A DNA stretch of 64,000 bases from Nocardioides gansuensis (GCF_003076135.1 NZ_QDGZ01000007.1:62001-126000); one strand, 5' to 3'; shown: positions 24,601 through 34,256, counted from the stretch's first letter. A program made the numbers and translations. The notes: generated from the letters alone by a model not told the origin.

Positions 24601-27600
24601 TCACGACAGCAGCGACCGCACCACCCGGAGGCCGACCGACAGCCGGGCCAGGTCGGCCTCGTCGCGGCAGATGTCCTCGAGCGTCGCGGCCGAGCGACCG
24701 ATCAGCTCGGCGTTGGTGTCCTCCCAGGCGGCCACCCGGGCCGGCGCGGAGTCTGCCGCGTCGGTCGTCCTCAGCACGTCGGCGGTGAGCTGCTGGTGCA
24801 CGCCGTAGAGGTCGTCGCGCAGCGCGGCCCGCGCCATCGTCTGCCAGCGGTCGGTGCGCGGCAGCGCGAAGATCCGGTCGACGAGGGCGGGCAGCCCGAG
24901 CCGCTCGCCGAGGGCGAAGTGCACGCGGGCGACGTCGACCGGGTCGAGCCCGAGCTGGGTGGCGGTGTCGACGGTGCCGAGCAGGGAGTACGCCGGGGCC
25001 AGCACGGCCACGCGGGTCGCCAGGTCCTCCGGCACGCCCTGGCTCTCCAGCCGCCCCCGGCGGCCGAGGTAGGCCTCGTGCTCCCGGCCGCCCGTGATCT
25101 CGGGAAGGACCGCCATCACCCGCTGCACCGGCTCGCGGAAGTGCTCCACCGTGGCCGCGGAGTCGAGCGGGGGCCGCCGGTTGGTGATGAGCCAGCGCGA
25201 CGCTCGCTCGACCAGTGTGCGCAGCTCGATGCGCATCCGCGTCTGCCGCTCCGCCGGGACGACGTTGTCGAAGGAGTTGATCTCCTCGCGCAGCGCCAGC
25301 GACCCGAAGATCTCCCGGGCCACGAAGTTGGCGCGGGTCAAGTCGGCCGCCGAGGCACCCGTCTCGCCGGCCAGGCGCGGCCAGTAGGTCATCCCGGCGC
25401 CGTTGATGAGGTCGTTGACCACCTGCGTCACGATGATCTCGCGGCGCAGGGGGTGGGCCTCCATCGCCTCCACGTGGGCGGGCTTCATCCGCGACGGGAA
25501 GTAGGCCAGCAGGTCGTCGCGCAGGTAGGGGTCGTCGGGCAGGTCCGAGGCCAGCAGCTCGTCGGCCAGCACGATCTTGGTCCAGGCCAGCAGCACCGAC
25601 AGCTCGGGCGACGACAGGCCCTCCCTGCGCTCCAGCATCTGCCGCACCTGCCGTGAGGACGGCAGTCCCTCGAGCTCGCGGTTGAGCAGGCCACGGCGCT
25701 CGAGCTCCTTCATCCAGCTCTCGTGCACGTGCAGCAGCGGCACGGCGTGGGCCGCCGCGTTGGCGAGCGCGATGTTCTGCTCGTAGTTGTCCCGCAGCAC
25801 CAGCTCGGCGACCTCGTCGGTCATCTCGGCCAGCAGTCGGTTGCGCTGCTTCTCGGTCATGTCGCCGTCGGCGACGACCTTGTCGAGCAGGATCTTGATG
25901 TTGACCTCGTGGTCGGAGGTGTCGACGCCTGCCGAGTTGTCGATGAAGTCGGTGTTGATCCGACCACCCTCGCCGCCGCAGCCCTGCCGGGCATACTCCA
26001 CCCGACCGAGCTGGGTCAGGCCGAGGTTGCCGCCCTCGCCGACGCACTGGGCACGCAGGTCGCGGCCGTCGACCCGGATCGCGTCGTTCGCCTTGTCGCC
26101 CGCGTCCGTGTGGCTCTCGACCGCCGACTTCACGTAGGTGCCGATGCCGCCGTTCCACAGGAGATCGACGGGAGCCAGCAGGATCGCCCGCATCAGCTCG
26201 GCGGGAGTCAGCTTCGTGACCCCCTCGGCGATGCCGAGCGCCCGCCGCATGGGATCGCTGATCGGGATCGACTTGGCGGAGCGTGGCCACACGCCGCCGC
26301 CAGCCGAGATCAGTCCCTTGTCGTAGTCCTGCCACGAGGAGCGGGGCAGCTCGAAGAGGCGCCGCCGCTCGGCGTACGACGTCGCCGCGTCGGGGTCGGG
26401 GTCCACGAAGATGTCGCGGTGGTCGAAGGCCGCAACAAGCCGGATGTGCTCGGAGCAGAGCATGCCGTTGCCGAAGACGTCGCCGGACATGTCGCCGATG
26501 CCGACGGCGGTGAAGTCCTCGGCCTGGCAGTCGATGCCGCGCTCGCGGAAGTGGCGCTGCACCGACACCCACGCGCCGCGGGCGGTGATGCCCATCGCCT
26601 TGTGGTCGTAGCCCACCGAGCCACCGGACGCGAACGCGTCGCCGAGCCAGAAGCCGTAGTCCTTCGCCACGCCGTTGGCGATGTCGGAGAACGTCGCGGT
26701 GCCCTTGTCCGCGGCCACCACGAGGTAGGAGTCGTCGCCGTCGTGGCGTACGACGCCGGGCGGGGGCACGGTCTCGCCGTCGACCCGGTTGTCAGTGATG
26801 TCGAGCAGGCCGGAGATGAACGTGCGGTAGCAGGCGATGCCCTCGCCGAGCCACGCATCGCGATCGCCCGGGTCGGGCAGCTGCTTGCAGAAGAACCCGC
26901 CCTTCGCGCCCACGGGCACGATCACGGTGTTCTTCACCATCTGCGCCTTGACCAGGCCCAGCACCTCGGTGCGGAAGTCGTCCCGGCGGTCGGACCAGCG
27001 CAGGCCACCGCGCGCGACGGCGCCGAACCGCAGGTGCACGCCCTCGACCCGCGGCGAGTAGACGAAGATCTCGAAGCTGGGCCGGGGCTCGGGCAGCTCG
27101 GGGATCGCCGACGGCTCGAGCTTGAACGACATGTAGGTCTTCGGCCTGCCCTCCTCGCCCGTCTGGAAGTAGTTGGTGCGCAGCGTGGCGTCGACGAGGG
27201 TGAGGTAGGAGCGAAGGATGCGGTCGTGGTCGAGACTGACCACGTCGTCGAGCGCGCTCGCGATCCGGGCGCGGACCTTGTTCACCGCCTGCTCCCGGTC
27301 GCCCGAGTACGCCGGGTCGAAGCGGGTCTCGAACAGCTGGACCAGCAGCCGGGTGATGTCGACGTTGTTCAGGAGCGCGCCCTCGATGTAGTCCAGCGCG
27401 AACGGGGAGTTGCCCTGCTTCATGTACTTCGCGTAGGCCCGCAGCACGGTCGCCTGCCGCCAGGTGAGCCCGGCGCCGAGCACCAGCGCGTTGAACCCGT
27501 CGATCTCGTTGAAGCCCTCCCAGATCGCGCGGATCGCCTCGACGAAGAGCGCCCGGGCCGACGGCGGCAGCGGCCTGCCGTAGCGGAGCCCGAACTCGTA

Positions 27601-29466
27601 GACGTACGACGGCCGTTCGAGGCCCTCGAGCTGGTAGGGCCGCTCGTCGACGACCTCGACCCCCATCGAGGAGAGCATCGGCAGCACCCCGCTCAGCGAG
27701 AGCGGCTCGCCCACGCGGAAGACCTTGAGCCGGGCCTCGCCCCGCCCCGCGTCCACCTGCTCGTAGACCGCGAGGTCGAAGCCGTTGCCCTGCTCGTCGA
27801 CGACGATCGACTCGAGGCGCCCCAGGTCGGCCGCGCCGGTGCGCGGGTGGAAGTCCTCCTTGTAGCCCTCCGGGAAGGATGCGGCGTAGGTGCGGGCCAG
27901 CCGGGCGCCCCGCTCCTCGCCGTACTCCCCCACCACCGCGTTGGTGAAGTCGTCGCGCCAGGAGCGGGCGGCCTCGGCCATCCGCTTCTCCAGGTCGGCG
28001 ACGTCGAAATCGCGGATGGTCTCGCCGCGCGGCGGGTGGACGACGAAGTGCACGCTCGCGGTCGTCGCCTCGGTGACGCGGGCGTTGAACTCGACGGTCT
28101 CGCCGCCCAGCCGCTCCTTGAGGAGGTCGGCGAACTTCTCGCGGACCGTGGTGTTGTAGCGGTCGCGCGGAAGGTAGACCAGGACCGAGACGTAGCGACC
28201 GTAGGTGTCGCGGCGCACGAACAAGCGGAGCTGGCGGCGCTCGCGGGCGAACATCACCGACTCGGCGATCGGCCCGAGCTCCTCGGCGGTGGTGTGGAAC
28301 AGCTCGTCGCGCGGGTAGTTCTCCAGGGTGTCCATCAGCGCCTTGCCGGCGTGGCTGCGCGGATCGAAGCCGACCTGCCGCATCACCGTCGCGGTCTTCT
28401 CGCGCAGCAGCGGCACCCGGGTGATCGACTCGGTGTAGGCGGCGCTGGAGAACAGGCCGAGGAAGCGGCGCTCGCCGACAACCTCGCCCTGCTCGTCGAA
28501 CGCCTTCACCCCGACGTAGTCGAGGTAGACCGGGCGGTGCACAGTGGCCCGGGAGTTGGCCTTCGCGAGCACCAGCAGGGTCTTCTCGCGGGCCTTCTCG
28601 CGGACGATCGCGGGCAGCTTGCCGAAGGACTCGGACATGTGCTGGTCGGCCCGCAGGATGCCGAGGCCGGTGCCCGGCACGGCGCGCAGCGCCAGGTCGT
28701 CGCCCTCGCCCTCGAGGCGGTACTCGCGGTAGCCGAGGAAGGTGAAGTGGTCGTCGGCGAGCCAACGCAGGAAGTCGGCGCCCTGCCGCAGCTCGTCGGC
28801 CCCCAGCGGGGGCGGGTCCTGCTCGATCTCCTCGACCAGGATGCCGGCCTGGGCCCGCATCTTGTCCCAGTCCTCGACCGACTCGCGCACGTCGCGCAGC
28901 ACCCGCTGCAGCGACTCCTCGATCTCGGCCACCTCGGCGTCGTCGACCATGCGGTCGATCTCGACATGCATCCACGACTCGGCGATCGTGTCCGGGTCCG
29001 CCTCCTCGTCCAGGCGGTCGGGGAGGGCGCCGACGTGCTTGAGCTCGCCCGTGATGTCGCGGACGGCGCCGAGCTGCGGGTGGATGACGACGTGCACGTT
29101 GTGCTCGAGCCGGTTGAGCTCCATCGTCACCGAGTCGACGAGGAAGGGCATGTCGTCGGTGACGACCTCGACGACCGAGTGGCTGCCTGCCGACCAGCCC
29201 GCGTCCACGACGGTCGGCGTGACCACCCGCACCGCCGCCGTACCCTGCGGGCGCGAGAGCGCGAGTCGGTAGTGGGAGGCGAGCGCGCCGTAGAGGTCCT
29301 CGGGGCTGCGCTCGACCACGTCCTCGGGCGCGACGTGACGGTAGTAGGCGCGGATCAGCTCCTCGACGTGCTCGTGCGGGGGGCCGCCGCTGCCCTTGCT
29401 GCTGCGGGCGACCACGGCCGCCTTGGAGAGAAGCTCTGCCTTGTCGTCCTCGAGCGTCGTCGCCAC
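24601..29466 (-). CDS. gdh: NAD-specific glutamate dehydrogenase, large (180-kDa class)
   Basis: About 1621 residues, the usual size for the giant NAD-GDH class known from Streptomyces and mycobacteria, which oxidizes glutamate to 2-oxoglutarate and ammonia. The long N-terminal half holds regulatory (ACT-like) regions. The catalytic part is marked by GGLRWSDRRDDFRTEVLGL, VPVGAKGGFF, GIGDMSGDVFGNGML and GEGGNLGLTQLGRVEYA. The GTG at 29466 (MATTLEDDKAEL) is taken as start; an ATG at 29499 would add 11 residues. With P5C dehydrogenase nearby it links proline and arginine carbon to the TCA cycle. Confidence 0.95.
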   Translation of the reverse strand: MATTLEDDKAELLSKAAVVARSSKGSGGPPHEHVEELIRAYYRHVAPEDVVERSPEDLYGALASHYRLALSRPQGTAAVRVVTPTVVDAGWSAGSHSVVEVVTDDMPFLVDSVTMELNRLEHNVHVVIHPQLGAVRDITGELKHVGALPDRLDEEADPDTIAESWMHVEIDRMVDDAEVAEIEESLQRVLRDVRESVEDWDKMRAQAGILVEEIEQDPPPLGADELRQGADFLRWLADDHFTFLGYREYRLEGEGDDLALRAVPGTGLGILRADQHMSESFGKLPAIVREKAREKTLLVLAKANSRATVHRPVYLDYVGVKAFDEQGEVVGERRFLGLFSSAAYTESITRVPLLREKTATVMRQVGFDPRSHAGKALMDTLENYPRDELFHTTAEELGPIAESVMFARERRQLRLFVRRDTYGRYVSVLVYLPRDRYNTTVREKFADLLKERLGGETVEFNARVTEATTASVHFVVHPPRGETIRDFDVADLEKRMAEAARSWRDDFTNAVVGEYGEERGARLARTYAASFPEGYKEDFHPRTGAADLGRLESIVVDEQGNGFDLAVYEQVDAGRGEARLKVFRVGEPLSLSGVLPMLSSMGVEVVDERPYQLEGLERPSYVYEFGLRYGRPLPPSARALFVEAIRAIWEGFNEIDGFNALVLGAGLTWRQATVLRAYAKYMKQGNSPFALDYIEGALLNNVDITRLLVQLFETRFDPAYSGDREQAVNKVRARIASALDDVVSLDHDRILRSYLTLVDATLRTNYFQTGEEGRPKTYMSFKLEPSAIPELPEPRPSFEIFVYSPRVEGVHLRFGAVARGGLRWSDRRDDFRTEVLGLVKAQMVKNTVIVPVGAKGGFFCKQLPDPGDRDAWLGEGIACYRTFISGLLDITDNRVDGETVPPPGVVRHDGDDSYLVVAADKGTATFSDIANGVAKDYGFWLGDAFASGGSVGYDHKAMGITARGAWVSVQRHFRERGIDCQAEDFTAVGIGDMSGDVFGNGMLCSEHIRLVAAFDHRDIFVDPDPDAATSYAERRRLFELPRSSWQDYDKGLISAGGGVWPRSAKSIPISDPMRRALGIAEGVTKLTPAELMRAILLAPVDLLWNGGIGTYVKSAVESHTDAGDKANDAIRVDGRDLRAQCVGEGGNLGLTQLGRVEYARQGCGGEGGRINTDFIDNSAGVDTSDHEVNIKILLDKVVADGDMTEKQRNRLLAEMTDEVAELVLRDNYEQNIALANAAAHAVPLLHVHESWMKELERRGLLNRELEGLPSSRQVRQMLERREGLSSPELSVLLAWTKIVLADELLASDLPDDPYLRDDLLAYFPSRMKPAHVEAMEAHPLRREIIVTQVVNDLINGAGMTYWPRLAGETGASAADLTRANFVAREIFGSLALREEINSFDNVVPAERQTRMRIELRTLVERASRWLITNRRPPLDSAATVEHFREPVQRVMAVLPEITGGREHEAYLGRRGRLESQGVPEDLATRVAVLAPAYSLLGTVDTATQLGLDPVDVARVHFALGERLGLPALVDRIFALPRTDRWQTMARAALRDDLYGVHQQLTADVLRTTDAADSAPARVAAWEDTNAELIGRSAATLEDICRDEADLARLSVGLRVVRSLLS

Positions 29467-29538
29467 GGTTCCGACACTAGGACCCGGCTTGTGAGCCACA
29501 CAACACGGGGTGGGTGCTGTGGTCGGACGACCTTCCCT

Positions 29539-29553
29539 CGGACATGATGTCCG
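29539..29553. promoter_or_regulatory. Perfect palindrome just before the DUF2505 gene
   Basis: CGGACAT-G-ATGTCCG is a perfect 7-base inverted repeat around one base. It ends 2 bases before ATG 29556 and contains the alternative ATG 29544. It is in the 89-base divergent gap with gdh. It could be an operator, or a hairpin hiding the translation start. Confidence 0.45.
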
Positions 29554-29555
29554 CC

Positions 29556-30032
29556 ATGAAGTTCCACAAGGAGATCCGGTTCACCGGCGACCTCGACACC
29601 GTCTTCGCGATGCTGACCGACAAGGCCTTCCGCGAGAAGGTCGCGGAGACCGCCGGCGCGGACACCTGGCAGGTGACCGTGGAGGAGCGGGGCGACGGCG
29701 TGCAGGCGGTCGTCGACACCAGCCAGTCGACCGCGGGCTTCCCCGGCCCGGCCGTGAAGGTGCTCGGCAGCCACTTCGACATCCACCAGGAGGAGGACTG
29801 GACCTCCCGCACCGAGGGCACAATGCTCGTCACCATCCCCGGCAAGCCGGGCACGGTGCGCGGCACCGTCACCCTCCGCCAGGACGGCAGCGAGGTCGTG
29901 CAGACCATCGACGCCGACATCAAGGTCAGCATCCCGCTGGTGGGCGGCAAGATCGAGAAACTGATCGGCTCCGCCGTGGGCAGCGTGCTCAAGACCCAGC
30001 AGAGCGTCGGCGCCGACTGGCTCGCCGGCTGA
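29556..30032 (+). CDS. DUF2505 family protein
   Basis: 158 residues from ATG 29556 (MKFHKEIRFTGDLDTVFAML); in-frame ATGs at 29544 and 29547 would add a few residues, and no good ribosome site precedes any of them. The pattern, with an initial ligand-fold strand, QVTVEERGDGVQAVVDTSQS and a C-terminal KIEKLIGSAVGSVLKTQQ helix, is that of the actinobacterial DUF2505 proteins, whose fold resembles START/polyketide-cyclase-like proteins. No signal peptide is seen. Its gene is divergent from gdh. Function unknown. Confidence 0.75.
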   Translation: MKFHKEIRFTGDLDTVFAMLTDKAFREKVAETAGADTWQVTVEERGDGVQAVVDTSQSTAGFPGPAVKVLGSHFDIHQEEDWTSRTEGTMLVTIPGKPGTVRGTVTLRQDGSEVVQTIDADIKVSIPLVGGKIEKLIGSAVGSVLKTQQSVGADWLAG

Positions 30033-30035
30033 CGG

Positions 30036-30176
30036 TCACTCCGACTCTGAGGAGCCCTTGTCGCGGCGGCGCTGCAGCCACACCACGATCCCGAGCAGGA
30101 CGAACGGGCCGAACGCCAGCGCGATCGTGAGGGCCTGCTCGTAGGGGTGGAGGTCTCCCATGTGCAGCGGCGCCAT
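30036..30176 (-). CDS. Small single-pass membrane protein (46 residues)
   Basis: A short frame reading MAPLHMGDLHPYEQALTIAL then a hydrophobic helix (AFGPFVLLGIVVWL) and a basic RRR end followed by an acidic tail. The start ATG 30174-30176 has a strong GGAGG nine bases upstream, which sits in a GGAGGATCCTCC palindrome that could mask it. It lies between pruA (upstream, same strand, 32 bases away) and the convergent DUF2505 gene. Similar tiny proteins beginning MGDLHPYE are, from memory, common in actinobacteria. Likely a C-in membrane protein; function unknown. Confidence 0.75.
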   Translation of the reverse strand: MAPLHMGDLHPYEQALTIALAFGPFVLLGIVVWLQRRRDKGSSESE

Positions 30177-30208
30177 GGGGAGGATCCTCCCACCCCTCCT
30201 CGAGAGGC

Positions 30209-31843
30209 CTACTCGGCCTCCATGTGGGGGTAGCGGTAGTCCTTCGGCGGCACGAAGGTCTCCTTGATGGAGCGGGGCGAGGTCCAGCGCAGCAGGTTGA
30301 CCGCGGCACCGGCCTTGTCGTTGGTGCCCGACGCCCGGCCACCGCCGAACGGCTGCTGGCCGACGACAGCACCGGTCGGCTTGTCGTTGACGTAGAAGTT
30401 GCCGGCGGCGAACCGCAGCGCCTCACTCGTCCAGGCGATGGCCTCGCGGTCCCGGGCGATCACGGCGCCGGTCAGCGCGTAGGGCGCGAACGACTCGAGC
30501 TGGGTGACGGCCTGCTCATAGCGGTCGTCGTCGAAGACGTGCACGGCGAGGATCGGGCCGAAGTACTCCTCGGAGAACATCCGGTCGGCCGGGTCGGTCG
30601 AGGCCACGATCGTGGGCCGGACGAACCAGCCCACCGAGTCGTCGGTCTGGCCGCCGGCGAGCATCGTGAGGTGCTTGTTGGCGCGCACCCGCGCGATCGC
30701 CTTCTTGTGCTTGGCGAACGCACGGTCGTCGATCACCGCGCCCATGAAGTTGGAGAAGTCGGTGACGTCGCCCTGGGGCAGCGCCTCGGTCTGCGCCACG
30801 AGATCGTCCTTGAGCCGATCCCACACCGAGCGCGCGACGTACGCCCTCGACGCCGCCGAGCACTTCTGCCCCTGGTATTCGAACGCGCCACGGATCATCG
30901 CCGTGCGCACCACGTCGGGGTCGGCCGAGGGGTGCGCGACGATGAAGTCCTTGCCGCCGGTCTCGCCCACGATCCGCGGATAGGCCCGGTACGACGCGAG
31001 GTTGGCGCCCACCTCGCGCCACAGGTGCTGGAAGGTCGGCGTGGAGCCGGTGAAGTGGATGCCGGCCAGGTCCGGGTGGGCCAGCGCGACCTTGGAGACA
31101 TCCAGGCCGTCACCGGGCAGCATGTTGATCACGCCCGGGGGCAGGCCCGCCTCCTCGAGCAGCTCCATGATCAGCGAGGCCGCGAGCTGCTGGGTGGGCG
31201 AGGGCTTCCAGATCACCGTGTTGCCCATCAGGGCAGGTGCGGTGGGCAGGTTGCCCGCGATCGCGGTGAAGTTGAACGGCGTGATCGCGTAGACGAAGCC
31301 CTCGAGCGGCCGGTGGTCGGTGCGGTTCCAGATGCCCGGGCTGTTGGCGATCGGCTGCTCGGCCAGGATCTGCCGCCCGTAGTGCACGTTGAACCGCCAG
31401 AAGTCGATCAGCTCGCACGCAGAGTCGATCTCCGCCTGGAAGGCGGTCTTGGACTGGCCGAGCATGGTCGCGGCGTTGAGCCGCTGCCGCCACGGGCCGG
31501 CCAGCAGGTCGGCCGCCTTGAGCAGGATCGCGGACCGGTCGTCGAAGGAGAGCCGGCGCCACTCCGGCGCGGCCGCCGAGGCCGCCTTGATCGCCGCCTC
31601 GGCGTCCTTGGTCGTGGAGTTCTTGAACGTGCCCAGCACGTGCTGGTGGTCGTGCGGCTGGACGACCTTGATCTCGGCGCCGCCGCCGTTGCGCTTGCGA
31701 CCGTTCACGTGCGCACGCAACGTGTGCTGATTGCCCTCGAGACGGGCGAGCTCCACCTTCAGCTCGGCCCGCTCGGGGCTACCGGGGGCATAGGTGAGGT
31801 TCGGCTCGTTGGTGGGAGCCGGAGGGAGAGTGATGGCGTCCAT
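30209..31843 (-). CDS. pruA: L-glutamate gamma-semialdehyde (P5C) dehydrogenase
   Basis: 544 residues, NAD-dependent, oxidizing glutamate semialdehyde to glutamate. The catalytic Cys is in EYQGQKCSAASRAYV and the Glu in RIVGETGGKDF; the N-terminal extension and VHYGRQILAEQP region are typical of the stand-alone P5CDH group. ATG 31841-31843 is the start. No proline dehydrogenase gene accompanies it in the window, although the two are often adjacent. The downstream small membrane protein may share its transcript, and gdh 0.7 kb away would use its product. Confidence 0.96.
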   Translation of the reverse strand: MDAITLPPAPTNEPNLTYAPGSPERAELKVELARLEGNQHTLRAHVNGRKRNGGGAEIKVVQPHDHQHVLGTFKNSTTKDAEAAIKAASAAAPEWRRLSFDDRSAILLKAADLLAGPWRQRLNAATMLGQSKTAFQAEIDSACELIDFWRFNVHYGRQILAEQPIANSPGIWNRTDHRPLEGFVYAITPFNFTAIAGNLPTAPALMGNTVIWKPSPTQQLAASLIMELLEEAGLPPGVINMLPGDGLDVSKVALAHPDLAGIHFTGSTPTFQHLWREVGANLASYRAYPRIVGETGGKDFIVAHPSADPDVVRTAMIRGAFEYQGQKCSAASRAYVARSVWDRLKDDLVAQTEALPQGDVTDFSNFMGAVIDDRAFAKHKKAIARVRANKHLTMLAGGQTDDSVGWFVRPTIVASTDPADRMFSEEYFGPILAVHVFDDDRYEQAVTQLESFAPYALTGAVIARDREAIAWTSEALRFAAGNFYVNDKPTGAVVGQQPFGGGRASGTNDKAGAAVNLLRWTSPRSIKETFVPPKDYRYPHMEAE

Positions 31844-31896
31844 CCCGCGATGGTGTCAGACGAGTGACCAACGCCTCAAAGGGGCCGGGCGCCGGA

Positions 31897-32235
31897 TCAG
31901 TCCTGCGCCACGAGAGCGGGCAGCTCCTGCGCGGCGTACCAGGCGAGATCCTCGTCCGGATCGGTGAACGGCTCCGCGTCGGCATGCACGGCCACGACGT
32001 CCGTCAGCGCGATCTCCCCCTCCGGGTCGGCCACCTCGGCGACGACCACGACGCGTCGCCCCGCACCGCCCAGGAGCTCGGCCGAGAGGTCGGCCGCGGT
32101 CATCAGCGCCAGGTACTCGCTCTCCTCCTCGGCGTCGGCGGCCACGACCCGCTCGGCGCCAGCAGGCATCGCGCCCGTCGAGAGCGACTCGCGCAGGACG
32201 TCCAGCGAGAGCGGCACGTAGACACGGGTGCTCAC
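31897..32235 (-). CDS. DUF6912-like hypothetical protein
   Basis: 112 residues starting MSTRVYVPLSLDVLRESL at GTG 32233-32235, which overlaps the acyltransferase stop (GTGA). It has an AEEESEYLALMTAADLSA helix and a VVVVAEVADPEG strand, then an acidic C-terminal half. I associate this pattern with the actinobacterial DUF6912 family, from memory. No signal peptide or catalytic motif is evident. Co-transcribed with the acyltransferase; function unknown. Confidence 0.65.
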   Translation of the reverse strand: MSTRVYVPLSLDVLRESLSTGAMPAGAERVVAADAEEESEYLALMTAADLSAELLGGAGRRVVVVAEVADPEGEIALTDVVAVHADAEPFTDPDEDLAWYAAQELPALVAQD

Positions 32236-33686
32236 CGCCGACCGCCCCGCTTCGGCGTCGCCTTCTTGCGCCCGCGCGGGGCACGCAGCCGGGTCTCGCT
32301 CACGGAGTCCTTGAGCTCGTCGAGGGCCTCGACCAGGCACTGGCCCAGGACGTCTGCGTCCGGCAGGGCGTCGCGGTCGGCGGTGATGCCGTAGAAGACG
32401 CCCCCGTCGTACGACGTCACGCCGATCGCCAGCGCGTGGTCGGGCAGCAGCGGGTGGACGGGGTAGGTCTCGATCATCCGGGCGCCGCCGGAGTAGAGCG
32501 GGAACTGCGGGCCCGGCACGTTGGTGACCGACACGTCGAACCCGCGGCGCAGCTCGTCGGCCGCGACCCGCGAGCCGAGGGCGTGGAACGTGGTGGGGGC
32601 GAAGCCCGCCATGCCGGCCAGCCGACGCGCGGAGACCGCACGCCCCGTGTCACGGTGGGCCTGGAAGGCATAGCTGACCTGGTGCAGCCGCACGACCGGG
32701 CTCACCTCGGCGATGGGCAGCTGGACCACGTGGCCGGCGATCTGGGTGCCGAGCGAGGTCGCCTCGAGCTCGTCGTCGATCACCGACATGGGCACGACGG
32801 CCTTGATCGACCGCATCCCGGCCAGCGACTCGCTGCGGGTCATCAGCCAGGCCCGCAGCCCCCCGGTCACGGTGGCGAGGATGACGTCGTTGACGGTGCC
32901 GCCGTGCACGCGCCGGATGGCGTTGTAGTCGTCGAGGGCGGTGCGTACGGCGACGAAGCGGCGCTGCTGCGACAGCGGCTGGTGGATCGGCGAGCTGGAC
33001 GTGGTCCGACGGCCGGAGAGGGTGCCCGCGACCTCCGCGGCCCGCTCCCCCGCCGCCCCGAGGCGGCGCAGCACGGACTCGCCGGTCGACTGCAGCGTGT
33101 TGACGGCGGTCAGCGGTCGCTGCACGGTGTCGGTGAGGGCGCCCAGCGCCAGGGTGAGGGGCGTCGGCTGCTCCCGGGGCCGCCAGTCGTCGTCCTGGCC
33201 CAGGTCGCCGACGTCGGGCGAGGTGTCCAGCAGGACCTGGCCGAGATCGACCGTCTCCCGGCCGTCGACCAGCACCTGGTGGCTCTTGGTGAGCACCGCG
33301 ACGCGGCCCCCCTCGAGCCCCTCGACGAAGTAGACCTCCCACAGCGGGCGGCTCCGGTCGAGCGGCCGGGAGGCGATGCGGGCGACCAGCTCGCGCAGCT
33401 GCTCCATGCTGCCGGGCCGCGGGAGGGCCGAGCGGCGCACGTGGAAGCCCAGGTCGAAGTCGGCGTCGTCGATCCACACCGGGTTGGCGAGGTGTCCGGG
33501 CACCGCCTGCAGTCGCTGGCGGTAGCGCGGCACGAAGGCCAGCCGGTCGGCGATCAGGGACACGAGCCGGTCGTAGTCGAAGCCGGAGTCTCCGGGGTCG
33601 AACACCTCGAGGGCCGCGTTGTGCATGGGCGTGGTGGACTCGGTGGCCAGGAAGGCCAGGTCCCGAGGTCGCAGCCGCTCGCTCAT
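32232..33686 (-). CDS. WS/DGAT-like O-acyltransferase with altered active-site motif
   Basis: 484 residues of the wax ester synthase/diacylglycerol acyltransferase family, which makes storage lipids in actinobacteria. The N-terminal LRPRDLAFLATE, the central domain and the C-terminal NVPGPQFPLYSGG motif are in place. The catalytic HHxxxDG box, however, reads HQVLVDG: the second His is Gln. The enzyme may be slow, use another mechanism or have a different acceptor. ATG 33686 has a purine-rich AAAGGG upstream and is preferred over ATG 33716. It is followed by an overlapping hypothetical gene. Confidence 0.85.
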   Translation of the reverse strand: MSERLRPRDLAFLATESTTPMHNAALEVFDPGDSGFDYDRLVSLIADRLAFVPRYRQRLQAVPGHLANPVWIDDADFDLGFHVRRSALPRPGSMEQLRELVARIASRPLDRSRPLWEVYFVEGLEGGRVAVLTKSHQVLVDGRETVDLGQVLLDTSPDVGDLGQDDDWRPREQPTPLTLALGALTDTVQRPLTAVNTLQSTGESVLRRLGAAGERAAEVAGTLSGRRTTSSSPIHQPLSQQRRFVAVRTALDDYNAIRRVHGGTVNDVILATVTGGLRAWLMTRSESLAGMRSIKAVVPMSVIDDELEATSLGTQIAGHVVQLPIAEVSPVVRLHQVSYAFQAHRDTGRAVSARRLAGMAGFAPTTFHALGSRVAADELRRGFDVSVTNVPGPQFPLYSGGARMIETYPVHPLLPDHALAIGVTSYDGGVFYGITADRDALPDADVLGQCLVEALDELKDSVSETRLRAPRGRKKATPKRGGRR

Positions 33687-33835
33687 GTCATGCCCTTTCG
33701 TCGCGCCGCGCGCCACGACCCGGGCAGCGGGGATGGCCGGGGCGGCGACCGCACATCTTGGTCGTCATGGGATTCTGGCAGAGGCTCCACCGCGGGTGGG
33801 GCCACGTCCACGTCGTCACCCAGGAGCCGTCCCAC

Positions 33836-34255
33836 ATGCGTATCACGTCCGTCCTCGTCACTCTCGTCCTCGCCCTCGGCGCCGCCGGATGTGCCGACGA
33901 GGCGGGGACCCCCGAGGGCGCAGCGACCGGCACCACGGGCCCGACGGAGACCACGTCGGAGTCCCCCAGCCCCACCGAGGGGCCGGGAGGGGCCGGACAG
34001 ACGATCGAGATCACCGTCGCGGGCGACACCGTCAGCCCCAGCGGCGAGCGCGTCGAGGTGCCGCTCGGCGAGGAGGTCGTGCTCGAGGTCACGGCAGACG
34101 CTCCCGGCGAGCTGCACGTCCACTCGACTCCCGAGCAGGAGCTCGCCTACGAGGCCGGCACCACCTCGTTCCCGCTGACCTTCGACCAGCCCGGCGTCGT
34201 CGAGGTCGAGTCGCACGACCTCGGCCTCACAATCGTCCAGCTCGAAGTCCGCTGA
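33836..34255 (+). CDS. Lipoprotein with cupredoxin-like domain
   Basis: 139 residues. MRITSVLVTLVLALGAAGC is a clean lipoprotein signal with lipobox LGAAGC. A Thr/Ser/Pro-rich linker to about residue 55 follows, then a small beta-rich domain (TIEITVAGDTVSPSGERVEVPLG onwards) of EfeO/cupredoxin-like look. The copper-ligand pattern is incomplete: His residues are present (LHVHST, ESHDLG) but no ligand Cys. ATG 33836 has an AGGAG site. The following membrane-protein gene starts two bases after its stop, so the two probably work together at the membrane. Confidence 0.7.
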   Translation: MRITSVLVTLVLALGAAGCADEAGTPEGAATGTTGPTETTSESPSPTEGPGGAGQTIEITVAGDTVSPSGERVEVPLGEEVVLEVTADAPGELHVHSTPEQELAYEAGTTSFPLTFDQPGVVEVESHDLGLTIVQLEVR

Positions 34256-34256
34256 C

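Noticed and set aside
25723..29547. A long plus-strand open frame opposite the glutamate dehydrogenase
   Set aside because: An antisense shadow of a high-GC gene; the translation is low-complexity (Val/Gly/Arg-rich) with no recognisable motif.
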